DNA of 11,248 bases, from NCBI GenBank assembly GCA_003070825.1, contig QBLP01000041.1, positions 1 to 11,248 of the forward strand. The letters run 5' to 3'. Below, piece by piece: positions 1-5,982 of this stretch. The DNA comes from Halanaerobium sp. GTDB taxonomy: Bacteria > Bacillota > Halanaerobiia > Halanaerobiales > Halanaerobiaceae. A program made the position numbers and the translations under genes. The notes under the pieces are model-generated. The model searched no databases and was not told the DNA's origin. It saw nothing but the letters and a program-made list of their open reading frames with translations. Within the stretch, counting starts at the first letter, position 1, and each line of letters begins with the position of its first letter.

Positions 1-49
1 TAATTAGTGAGTACAAAGATTCAGAATAATAATACTGCATAAGCCAGGT

Positions 50-80
50 AAAAAAGGGAGTCAATTTAAAATCAACTCCC
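50..80 (-). terminator. Intrinsic terminator of the carbamate kinase gene
   Basis: Read on the minus strand, the arms GGGAGT and ACTCCC (80-75 and 61-56) enclose a further stem with two G.U pairs and a 3-nt loop, giving about 11 bp. Six T residues (55-50) follow directly. It begins 13 nt past the arcC stop. The two wobble positions pair only in minus-strand RNA, which agrees with the direction of arcC. Confidence 0.88.
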
Positions 81-92
81 TCCACAAAATCA

Positions 93-1022
93 TTAGTTAA
101 CAATTATTGTTCCAGCCTCACCTTTTACAGCCTCGGTAACTTTATTTAAGGAGGTAATTACAGCTTTTTTACCACCTTCTCTTACAAATTTGACTGCTGA
201 TTCTACCTTAGGTGCCATACTTCCTCGGCCAAACTGTCCTTCAGCTAGATGTTTTTCGATCTCTTCAATTTTAATTTCACCCAGCGCCTTTTCTTCTGCT
301 GTCCCATAATTTATCATCACATTATCTACATCTGTTAAAATTAAAAAGAAATCGGAGTCTGTATTCTGAGCCAGAATGCAGCCAGCCCGATCCTTATCAA
401 TAACTGCCTCAACACCCTTTAATTCATTTTCCTTTTCTACTACTGGAATTCCGCCTCCTCCAGCAGCAATGACAATCCTTTTCCTTTCTATTAAATCATT
501 AATTAAATCTTTTTCCATTATTTTAATTGGTTGTGGGGATGGCACAACTCTTCTCCAGCCACGGCCGCTGTCTTCTAGCCATTTTTCTCCCTTTTCTTTT
601 TCCTGTTTTTTAGCATGTGCTTGATCAAAAAAAGGTCCAACAGGTTTTGAAGGCATATCAAAGGCAGGATCATCCTGATCAACTAAAACTTGAGTTACTA
701 CTGAAGTGCTATGTAGTTTTATATTTTTATCTTTAAAAACATTTAAAAGGCTGTTCTGAATCATATAACCTATAAATCCCTGTGTTTGAGCTCCACAAAA
801 ATCAAGAGGAAGTGCTGGAATCTTGCTGGCGGCAGCCTGCTGTAATAATATATTCCCGACCTGTGGTCCATTTCCATGGGTAATTATAATTTCATGGCCT
901 GAGGCAGCTAATTCTCCAATCTGTAAACAACTCTGATAAACATTGTTCATCTGTTCAGCTGCTGTTCCTTTCTGTCCTGGTTTTAAAATTGCATTTCCAC
1001 CTAAAGCAATTGTCAGTCTCAT
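93..1022 (-). CDS. arcC: Carbamate kinase
   Basis: The family carries out the reversible reaction carbamoyl phosphate + ADP to ATP + carbamate, giving a fermenting cell ATP from arginine, agmatine, allantoin or purine breakdown; it is cytosolic. The 309-residue product has the usual length of about 310. Amino-acid kinase family motifs are visible: ALGGNA at residues 6-11, THGNGPQVGN at 48-57, a CGAQTQGFIGY block at 76-86 (often CGAMSQGYIGY in relatives), KPVGPFF at 126-132, the glycine-rich AAGGGGIP at 186-193, VIDKD with Lys210, TDVD near 230, and GSMAPKVE with Lys272. Lys210 and Lys272 match the phosphate-binding lysines known in the family. The ATG start has GGAGG 7 nt upstream. The gene stands alone, with its own promoter and terminator. 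No arcA, arcB or transporter is visible, so the pathway it serves is unknown. Confidence 0.96.
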   Translation of the reverse strand: MRLTIALGGNAILKPGQKGTAAEQMNNVYQSCLQIGELAASGHEIIITHGNGPQVGNILLQQAAASKIPALPLDFCGAQTQGFIGYMIQNSLLNVFKDKNIKLHSTSVVTQVLVDQDDPAFDMPSKPVGPFFDQAHAKKQEKEKGEKWLEDSGRGWRRVVPSPQPIKIMEKDLINDLIERKRIVIAAGGGGIPVVEKENELKGVEAVIDKDRAGCILAQNTDSDFFLILTDVDNVMINYGTAEEKALGEIKIEEIEKHLAEGQFGRGSMAPKVESAVKFVREGGKKAVITSLNKVTEAVKGEAGTIIVN

Positions 1023-1087
1023 CCTATAACCTCCAGATAAATATTAATTTTAAATTAAAAAATTAAATATAATTTAACTATATAACA

Positions 1088-1116
1088 ATAATATAATATA
1101 TTTCTGAAAATTACAA
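1088..1116 (-). promoter_or_regulatory. Candidate sigma-A promoter for arcC
   Basis: On the minus strand, a TTGTAA -35 element (1116-1111) is separated by 17 nt from a TATTAT -10 element (1093-1088), about 66 nt before the arcC ATG. It lies downstream of the fabF terminator, so it would give arcC its own transcript. The region is very AT-rich, so chance matches are easy; this is a consensus match only. Confidence 0.42.
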
Positions 1117-1140
1117 CATATTTTTAGAGAATAAGGCCAG

Positions 1141-1174
1141 AAAAGAAAAAAGACCTGCCGCCAGGCAGATCTTA
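1141..1174 (-). terminator. Intrinsic terminator of the fabH-fabD-fabF block
   Basis: Read on the minus strand, AGATCTGCC (1172-1164) pairs with GGCAGGTCT (1159-1151) around a TGGC loop. An AA/TT pair extends the stem, and the T-rich tract TTTTTCTTTT (1150-1141) follows. One position is a G.U pair in minus-strand RNA and would be a mismatch on the other strand. It lies about 90 nt past the fabF stop and separates this block from arcC. Confidence 0.9.
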
Positions 1175-1211
1175 ATTTAAAACAATTTTAATTTGTGAAT
1201 TTATTTACTTG

Positions 1212-1245
1212 TACCTGGTTCAAAACTAATGTTTTGAACCAGGTA
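1212..1245. repeat. Perfect 15-bp inverted repeat with a 4-nt loop, function unknown
   Basis: TACCTGGTTCAAAAC (1212-1226) and its exact reverse complement (1231-1245) flank TAAT. It lies 17 nt past the fabF stop and about 37 nt before the fab terminator. It does not look like an intrinsic terminator for the fab transcript: on the minus strand the T run (1250-1245) comes before the hairpin, and no T tract follows it. A protein-binding operator, an mRNA 3'-end stabilising hairpin or a dispersed palindromic repeat are all possible. Confidence 0.8.
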
Positions 1246-1262
1246 AAAAAGTATATATATTA

Positions 1263-2501
1263 TTACTTATATTTTTTAATTACAATACAGGCATTCTGAC
1301 CACCAAAACCAAAGGAATTACTTAAAGCAGCATTAATTTCAGCTTCTCCTGCTTTATTTGGCTGATAATCAAGGTCACAGCCTTCTCCTCCTTCTTCAAA
1401 ATTCATAGTAGGAGGTACAACATTTTCTTTAATTGCCATAGCTGAAATAATTGCTTCAACTCCACCAGCAGCCCCCAGTAAGTGACCGGTCATTGACTTG
1501 GTAGATGAAACTTTCAGTTTATAAGCATGATCACCAAATAGCTTTTTGATCGCTGTTGATTCGTACTGATCATTTAAAGGTGTTGATGTACCATGGGCAT
1601 TAATATAATTAATTTCTTCAGGCTTCATACCTGCTCTGTCAACTGCTGCCTTCATAGCTCTAACAGCACCTTCTCCTTCTGGAGCTGGAGATGTAATATG
1701 GTAAGCATCACCGGAAGCACCATAACCAACAACCTCAGCAATGATATTAGCTCCCCGCTTTTTAGCACTTTCTAAAGTTTCTAAAATCATAATACCAGCA
1801 CCTTCACCGATAACAAAACCATCTCTATCCTTATCAAAAGGACGGCTTGCTTTCTCAGGCTCATCATTTCTGGTTGAGAGAGCTTTCATATTACCAAAAC
1901 CTGCAACTGCAGATGGGGTAATTGAAGCTTCTGTACCACCGGCAATCATAATATCAGCGGCACCTCTCTTAATTGTCTCAAAAGCCTCGCCAATTGCTGT
2001 AGTAGCTGATGCACATGCTGTTACAGTATTCATATTTGGCCCCTTTGCCCCGGAATAAATAGCAACATTACCAGCCGCCATATTAGAAATCATCATTGGA
2101 ATAAAGAAAGGACTGACTCTTCTCGGTCCCCGGCTGTGAAGTCTTTCTACCTGTTCTTCAAAAACTTCAATGCCCCCAATACCGGATCCAACTATAACTC
2201 CTGTTCGATCAGCAATCTCCTCAGTAATTTCTAAACCTGCATTTTCTAAGGCCTTCATTGCTGATACAATTGCATACTGACTGTAAAGTGCAAGTCTTTT
2301 TGCTTCCTTGCGCTCTATGTATTCTCCTGGATCAAAATCTTTAAGCTCAGCTCCAATTTGACTTGGAAAATCGGCAGCATCAAAATTTTCGATTTTAGAG
2401 ATACCTGATTTTCCAGCTTTAATATTTTCCCAGAATTCTTCTAATTCTGTACCCAAAGAATGAACAACACCTGCACCTGTAATTACAACTCTTTTACTCA
2501 T
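1263..2501 (-). CDS. fabF: 3-oxoacyl-[acyl-carrier-protein] synthase II (KAS II)
   Basis: Elongating condensing enzyme of type II fatty-acid synthesis: it joins malonyl-ACP to acyl-ACP, releasing CO2, in the cytosol. The 412-residue product is full length (the E. coli enzyme is about 413). The catalytic Cys163 lies in TACASA, His303 in NAHGTSTP and His340 in MTGHLLGAAG, with Lys335 just before, at the same numbers as in E. coli FabF. The gatekeeper Phe399 lies in NSFGFGGQN, where relatives usually have His or Thr in place of Gln402. The Cys-His-His triad marks a KAS I/II enzyme rather than FabH. The ATG start has AGGAGGAG upstream. It follows fabD by 38 nt and is the last gene before a strong terminator. 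acpP, the gene most often found directly before fabF, is absent here. Confidence 0.97.
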   Translation of the reverse strand: MSKRVVITGAGVVHSLGTELEEFWENIKAGKSGISKIENFDAADFPSQIGAELKDFDPGEYIERKEAKRLALYSQYAIVSAMKALENAGLEITEEIADRTGVIVGSGIGGIEVFEEQVERLHSRGPRRVSPFFIPMMISNMAAGNVAIYSGAKGPNMNTVTACASATTAIGEAFETIKRGAADIMIAGGTEASITPSAVAGFGNMKALSTRNDEPEKASRPFDKDRDGFVIGEGAGIMILETLESAKKRGANIIAEVVGYGASGDAYHITSPAPEGEGAVRAMKAAVDRAGMKPEEINYINAHGTSTPLNDQYESTAIKKLFGDHAYKLKVSSTKSMTGHLLGAAGGVEAIISAMAIKENVVPPTMNFEEGGEGCDLDYQPNKAGEAEINAALSNSFGFGGQNACIVIKKYK

Positions 2502-2539
2502 TTAAATAATCTCCTCCTAAATCAATCTGATTAAATTTA

Positions 2540-3469
2540 TTATTTTAATTTCTTTAATGTCTTTTTAAGACTTTTTTCGTCTTCAACATTATACGCATTT
2601 AATGAGCGGTCAATTCTTCTCATCAGGCCTTTTAGAACTCTGCCCGGGCCAACTTCGACATAATCTTCGTAGTCATCAGCTTTAAAACGCTCAATAGTTT
2701 CTACCCAGCGCACACTGTTATCCAGCTGTTTAATCAGTGCAGCCTTAATCTCACTGCTTTCTTTGACATAATCAGCTGTAACATTGGCAATTAAAGGGAT
2801 TTGAGCATCATTAAAATCAACTGCTTCGATTGTATTTTTTAGTTCTTCTTTTGCAGGCTCCATTAAGGGTGAGTGAAATGCTCCACTAACTGAAAGGGGA
2901 ATAACTCTTTTGGCTCCCTTTTCGGCTAAGAGTTCTTCTGCTTTACCAACTGCTTCTACTTCACCTGAGATAACTACCTGACCGGGAGAATTATAGTTGG
3001 CTACTGTTACAATACCATCAACCTGATTTAAAACCGCTTCAACTTCCTCATCAGCAAGTCCAATTACTGCTGCCATAGTTCCCTTTCCGTCTGGATCTGC
3101 CTGATCCATTAGCTCACCACGGCGACGCACCAATTTTAAACCATCTTCAAATGACAGAACACCAGCGGCATGAAGGGCTGAATATTCTCCCAGGCTGTGG
3201 CCTGCTGCTGCTGCTGGCTTAAGTCCATTTTCAGCCAGAACTGCCTTCACCATAGCACTCACTGTATAAATTGCAGGCTGGGTGTTTTTAGTGTTATTTA
3301 GATCTTCTTCCGGACCATTAAAGATCATATCTTTAAGTTCAAAATCCAGAATCTGATCGGCCTCATCTAAGACCTTTTTTGCTGCTTCATGGTTTTCATA
3401 AAGCTCTTTTCCCATACCTACATACTGTGAACCCTGTCCTGAAAACATAAATACTAAGTTGTCACTCAT
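2540..3469 (-). CDS. fabD: Malonyl-CoA:ACP transacylase
   Basis: Transfers malonyl from malonyl-CoA to acyl carrier protein, supplying the extender unit for FabH and FabF. The 309-residue product has normal length. It shows the N-terminal FSGQGSQ motif (residues 9-15), the nucleophile elbow GHSLGEY with Ser92, the malonyl-carboxylate-binding Arg117 in the VRRRG stretch, and catalytic His199 in SGAFHSPLM. The C-terminal VEVGPGRVLKGL segment is also typical. The ATG start has GGAGG 8 nt upstream. It sits 121 nt after fabH and 38 nt before fabF. The spacer towards fabH contains a possible internal promoter and no fabK or acpP gene. No defect is visible. Confidence 0.97.
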   Translation of the reverse strand: MSDNLVFMFSGQGSQYVGMGKELYENHEAAKKVLDEADQILDFELKDMIFNGPEEDLNNTKNTQPAIYTVSAMVKAVLAENGLKPAAAAGHSLGEYSALHAAGVLSFEDGLKLVRRRGELMDQADPDGKGTMAAVIGLADEEVEAVLNQVDGIVTVANYNSPGQVVISGEVEAVGKAEELLAEKGAKRVIPLSVSGAFHSPLMEPAKEELKNTIEAVDFNDAQIPLIANVTADYVKESSEIKAALIKQLDNSVRWVETIERFKADDYEDYVEVGPGRVLKGLMRRIDRSLNAYNVEDEKSLKKTLKKLK

Positions 3470-3510
3470 TTGAAAAGCCTCCAGTTAAATATTTTTTTAC
3501 TTAATTTTCC

Positions 3511-3538
3511 AGTATATTAATCTTGCTTTTAAAATCAA
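3511..3538 (-). promoter_or_regulatory. Candidate internal promoter for fabD-fabF
   Basis: On the minus strand, TTGATT (3538-3533), 16 nt, then TATACT (3516-3511), about 40 nt before the fabD ATG. The -10 element is one base off consensus; the -35 element is weaker. No terminator is evident after fabH, so this would add to read-through rather than replace it. Confidence 0.4.
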
Positions 3539-3590
3539 TTTTATTTAAAACTCTATTTTTTATTTCAGTTTTTATAATTTATTAGAATAA

Positions 3591-4580
3591 CTATTTAAGG
3601 TCATTCCATTCCATTACTGCAGATGCCCAGGTTAAACCGGCACCAAAAGCTACCAGTACTACCTTATCACCATTATTTAATTTCCCTTTTTCTTTTGCCT
3701 CTGCCAGCGCAATTGGGACTGAAGCAGCTGAGGTGTTCCCATATTCAGGCAGATTTACATAAACCTGATCATCAGATAATTTTAATCTCTTTGCTGCCGC
3801 TCCGATTATTCTGGTATTTGCCTGGTGAGGAACAAGTAAATCAACTTCCTCTTTTTTAACTCCGGCTTTTTTGAGCACTTTTAGTGAAGCTTTCCCCATT
3901 GTTTTAACAGCGAATTTAAAGACTGGGGTACCTTCCATATAGAGATAATGACCGGCATTATCAATAGTCTCATGAGATGCAGGCTGTCTTGAACCTCCTG
4001 CAGGCTGATATAAGGTATCTGCACCTGAACCATCTGAACCTAAATCTGTAGCCAGAATCCCACCTTTATCTGCAGCCGAAAGAACTGCTGCTCCAGCTCC
4101 ATCACCAAATAAGACACAGGTACCTCGGTCTTCCCAGTTTAAAATTTTGGAAAGCACCTCAGTTCCAATGACCATTACATTGTCATACATTCCTGATTCA
4201 ATAAAATTGGCCGCTACACTGACTCCATATACAAAACCGGAGCAGCCGGCCTCTAAATCAAATGCTGCTGCGTTTTTGGCTCCTATTTTATCCTGAATAA
4301 TACAGGCAGTTGCAGGAAACATCATATCCGGAGTAATTGTTGCTACTATAATCAAATCTAAATCTTCTGCATCAAGTTCTGCATCTTTTAATGCTTCTTT
4401 TGCAGCTTCAACTCCTAAATCTGATGCCGCCTGATCATCAGCAGCAATTCTCCTTTTTTCGATTCCTGTTCTTGTTCTTATCCATTCGTCACTTGTATCT
4501 ACTATGTCTTCTAAATCATGATTTGTCATTACTTTTTCCGGGAGATATTTACCCAGACCTGTTATAGTTGCTCTACGCAA
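3591..4580 (-). CDS. fabH: 3-oxoacyl-[acyl-carrier-protein] synthase III
   Basis: Initiating condensing enzyme: it joins a short acyl-CoA primer to malonyl-ACP to begin fatty-acid synthesis. From the chosen start the product has 329 residues, normal for the family. The catalytic triad is visible as Cys113 (LEAGCSGF), His252 (PHQAN) and Asn282 (EYGNTSAAS); FGDGAGAAV lies at 158-166 and the C-terminal FGAGLTW is intact. I chose the TTG at 4580 because AAGGAAGGTG lies 6 nt upstream and the family's conserved N-terminus begins right there. The in-frame ATG at 4649 would add 23 unrelated residues, has no such site, and lies upstream of the best promoter. First gene of the fatty-acid block, 178 nt downstream of the P-loop gene. 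Confidence 0.96.
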   Translation of the reverse strand: MRRATITGLGKYLPEKVMTNHDLEDIVDTSDEWIRTRTGIEKRRIAADDQAASDLGVEAAKEALKDAELDAEDLDLIIVATITPDMMFPATACIIQDKIGAKNAAAFDLEAGCSGFVYGVSVAANFIESGMYDNVMVIGTEVLSKILNWEDRGTCVLFGDGAGAAVLSAADKGGILATDLGSDGSGADTLYQPAGGSRQPASHETIDNAGHYLYMEGTPVFKFAVKTMGKASLKVLKKAGVKKEEVDLLVPHQANTRIIGAAAKRLKLSDDQVYVNLPEYGNTSAASVPIALAEAKEKGKLNNGDKVVLVAFGAGLTWASAVMEWNDLK

Positions 4581-4611
4581 AATATTCACCTTCCTTAGTT
4601 TGTCTATATGT

Positions 4612-4640
4612 AATTTATCACTTTTTCGACTCTTAGTCAA
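4612..4640 (-). promoter_or_regulatory. Promoter of fabH (best candidate)
   Basis: On the minus strand, TTGACT (4640-4635), 17 nt, then TAAATT (4617-4612), with the extended -10 dinucleotide TG just before it. Transcription would begin about 25 nt before the fabH TTG and its ribosome binding site. It lies immediately downstream of the hairpin and T-rich tract that probably end the previous transcript, which makes the layout coherent. Confidence 0.55.
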
Positions 4641-4647
4641 GTTTAGC

Positions 4648-4743
4648 AAAAAAAATAATAAGGGTACCGGGTACTTAGAAATATCTGAAATTTATTTGAC
4701 AACAGGATTTGTGGTTGTTAAATATTTCCAGGCTCCCGGTACC
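4648..4743 (-). terminator. Long imperfect hairpin plus T tract; probable terminator or attenuator
   Basis: Two 22-nt arms (4743-4722 and 4684-4663, minus-strand order) are inverted repeats identical at 18 of 22 positions. The outer 9 bp (GGTACCGGG/CCCGGTACC) and inner 7 bp (GAAATAT/ATATTTC) are perfect. Two of the four differences become G.U pairs in minus-strand RNA but A.C mismatches in plus-strand RNA, giving 20 of 22 paired. An inner TTAACAAC/GTTGTCAA stem with one mismatch is nested inside. The tract CTTATTA followed by eight T (to 4648) comes after the stem. It begins 16 nt past the P-loop gene stop. The stem is much longer than an ordinary terminator, so a regulatory leader or a small palindromic element is also possible. 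Confidence 0.65.
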
Positions 4744-4758
4744 AGCATTCATTTAAGA

Positions 4759-5364
4759 TTAGAACAAACCCAGCTGACATTTTACTATTTTTACATTCTG
4801 TTCTTTAACAATTTTACCGATCTGAGGAACAGACATTTTAAGTAAATCCGCTAAGAGATGAGCCTGGTAACAGGTCATTTTTTCGGGCTGAATTATAAAG
4901 GGCAATCCATTGAGCTTCCCTGCTGAAAGTAGGGTATTGGTGTTAATCTTGATATTAGCTCTATTTTTTACCATTTTAGCTGATTCTTTTTCTGGTTCAT
5001 CCTTATTTTCTAAATAAAAAAGCAGATCAGGATTCAAAAAGTTAATAATCGTATTTCCTTCGATAAAAAGTCTGTCTATATCATCATCGAGAAGGTTGCG
5101 AGCCAGCTGGTAGGCACTCGGCAGTTCTGCTGCCGGACTCTCTAAAAGTATTACCTTATCAGCTCCATGCTCAACAACTCTTGCTGTATCTGTACCTGCC
5201 TGATTAATCACTTTTGGATCATTAATCACCTTATATTGATCAAGTTCATTATTGATCGATGTTTTGATAACTGCTGTTTTGGCACAGCTGTCTTCTAACA
5301 TTAAGGAAATTAAAGTCGTCTTACCAGCCTTACTGGCAGAAGCACTGACTCCTATCATTTCCAT
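4759..5364 (-). CDS. P-loop NTPase resembling MobB, with a Cys-bracketed C-terminal tail
   Basis: The 201-residue product opens with a hydrophobic strand and the phosphate-binding loop SASKAGKTT (residues 9-17), followed by a helix. The loop departs from the classical GxxxxGKT by having Ser9 in place of the first Gly. This start resembles MobB and other SIMIBI-class GTPases, and MobB aids guanylation of molybdenum cofactor. A later segment with LLESPAAELPSAY (residues 73-85) and FIEGNT (100-105) fits a Walker B-like strand and switch region. Residues 163-201 form a distinct module: Cys165, a predicted helical LADLLKMSVPQIGKIVK stretch, and a terminal KCQLGLF with Cys196. I half-recognise this tail from uncharacterised clostridial proteins but cannot name it. 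The ATG has AAGGAGGA 6 nt upstream. It follows the cofactor genes after a 168-nt spacer with its own promoter. The cofactor role is inferred from context. Confidence 0.75.
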   Translation of the reverse strand: MEMIGVSASASKAGKTTLISLMLEDSCAKTAVIKTSINNELDQYKVINDPKVINQAGTDTARVVEHGADKVILLESPAAELPSAYQLARNLLDDDIDRLFIEGNTIINFLNPDLLFYLENKDEPEKESAKMVKNRANIKINTNTLLSAGKLNGLPFIIQPEKMTCYQAHLLADLLKMSVPQIGKIVKEQNVKIVKCQLGLF

Positions 5365-5388
5365 AATTATTCCTCCTTATAAATTCAA

Positions 5389-5445
5389 TTTATTGGTTAA
5401 AATCAATTGTGTTATTTTTCACCAGAATGAGACCTTTCCAATAAA
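5389..5445. repeat. 8-bp inverted repeat in the leader of the P-loop gene
   Basis: TTTATTGG (5389-5396) and CCAATAAA (5438-5445) are exact inverted repeats with a 41-nt spacer. Both lie between the predicted transcription start near 5448 and the ribosome binding site. The arms are short and AT-rich, so this may be chance. Confidence 0.3.
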
Positions 5446-5455
5446 ATAGTAAGGG

Positions 5456-5485
5456 ATTATCAGTAAAAAATCAAATCTGAGTCAA
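5456..5485 (-). promoter_or_regulatory. Candidate promoter of the P-loop gene
   Basis: On the minus strand, TTGACT (5485-5480), 18 nt, then GATAAT (5461-5456). Each element matches five of six consensus bases. It would leave a leader of about 85 nt before the ATG at 5364. With the 168-nt spacer after the MOSC gene, it suggests that the P-loop gene can be transcribed apart from the rest of the cluster. Confidence 0.48.
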
Positions 5486-5532
5486 AAGTTTGTTTTAAAA
5501 CCCACTGCTTTAATGAGTATTCTGAGTTGAGG

Positions 5533-5970
5533 CTACAGAATTTCTATTTTATCGCCGGCTTTAACTTCTCCACCTTTAATTACTCTGGCAAAAACTCCTT
5601 CTCTGGGCATTACACAGTCTCCAATTGTCTGCCTGATCTCACAGTCGTGGTGGCATTTTTTTCCGATCTGAGTGATTTCCAGTAAAATCTCTCCATTGAT
5701 CCTGAGCTGCTGACCTACAGGGAGTTCAAATAAATCCTCTAGACCTTCAGTTGTAATGTTTTCGGCAAAATCACCAAAATTGAGTTCATAGCCCTGACCC
5801 CGCATCTTATCTATGCTGCTGCTGTCTAATAAGCTGAGCTGTCTGTGCAATTTGCCAGCATGAGCATCACCTTTTAGCCCATAATTTTCAAGCAGCTCAC
5901 CTTTATTAATAACTTTTTTGGTTGTTCCCTTTTTTTCACTCAAACAAACCGCCTTTACTCTTCCTTCCAT
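5533..5970 (-). CDS. MOSC domain-containing protein
   Basis: MOSC domains are the C-terminal domains of eukaryotic Moco sulfurases. Stand-alone bacterial forms are thought to carry sulfur or bind molybdopterin for enzyme maturation. At 145 residues this is a compact single-domain form. Typical features are GLKGDAHAG at 31-39, RQLSLLD at 43-49, a central GDFAENITTEGL block at 66-77, and GKKCHHDC with the family's conserved cysteine as Cys106. Further Cys at 110 and 119, together with His107/108, form a dense Cys/His patch. The C-terminal PREGVFARVIKGG stretch is also typical. The ATG has GAGGTG upstream. The start lies 12 nt beyond the MogA-family stop, so it belongs to that operon. The exact biochemical role of such proteins is unsettled. 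Confidence 0.9.
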   Translation of the reverse strand: MEGRVKAVCLSEKKGTTKKVINKGELLENYGLKGDAHAGKLHRQLSLLDSSSIDKMRGQGYELNFGDFAENITTEGLEDLFELPVGQQLRINGEILLEITQIGKKCHHDCEIRQTIGDCVMPREGVFARVIKGGEVKAGDKIEIL

Positions 5971-5982
5971 TTACCACACCTC

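Noticed and set aside
44..1251. An exact 13-nt repeat, CCAGGTAAAAAAG, at 44-56 and 1239-1251, near the ends of arcC and fabF.
   Set aside because: About one 13-nt repeat is expected by chance in 11 kb even before allowing for AT bias, and half of this one is an A run that belongs to a terminator in one copy.
4600..4845. A plus-strand 81-codon frame across the spacer between fabH and the P-loop gene.
   Set aside because: It crosses the fabH promoter and the long hairpin, overlaps the end of a real gene, and its product resembles nothing I know.
5462..5532. A possible terminator after the MOSC gene (weak GGGTTT/AAACTT pairing followed at a distance by a T run).
   Set aside because: The stem is short, relies on G.U pairs, and the T run is about 13 nt away from it.
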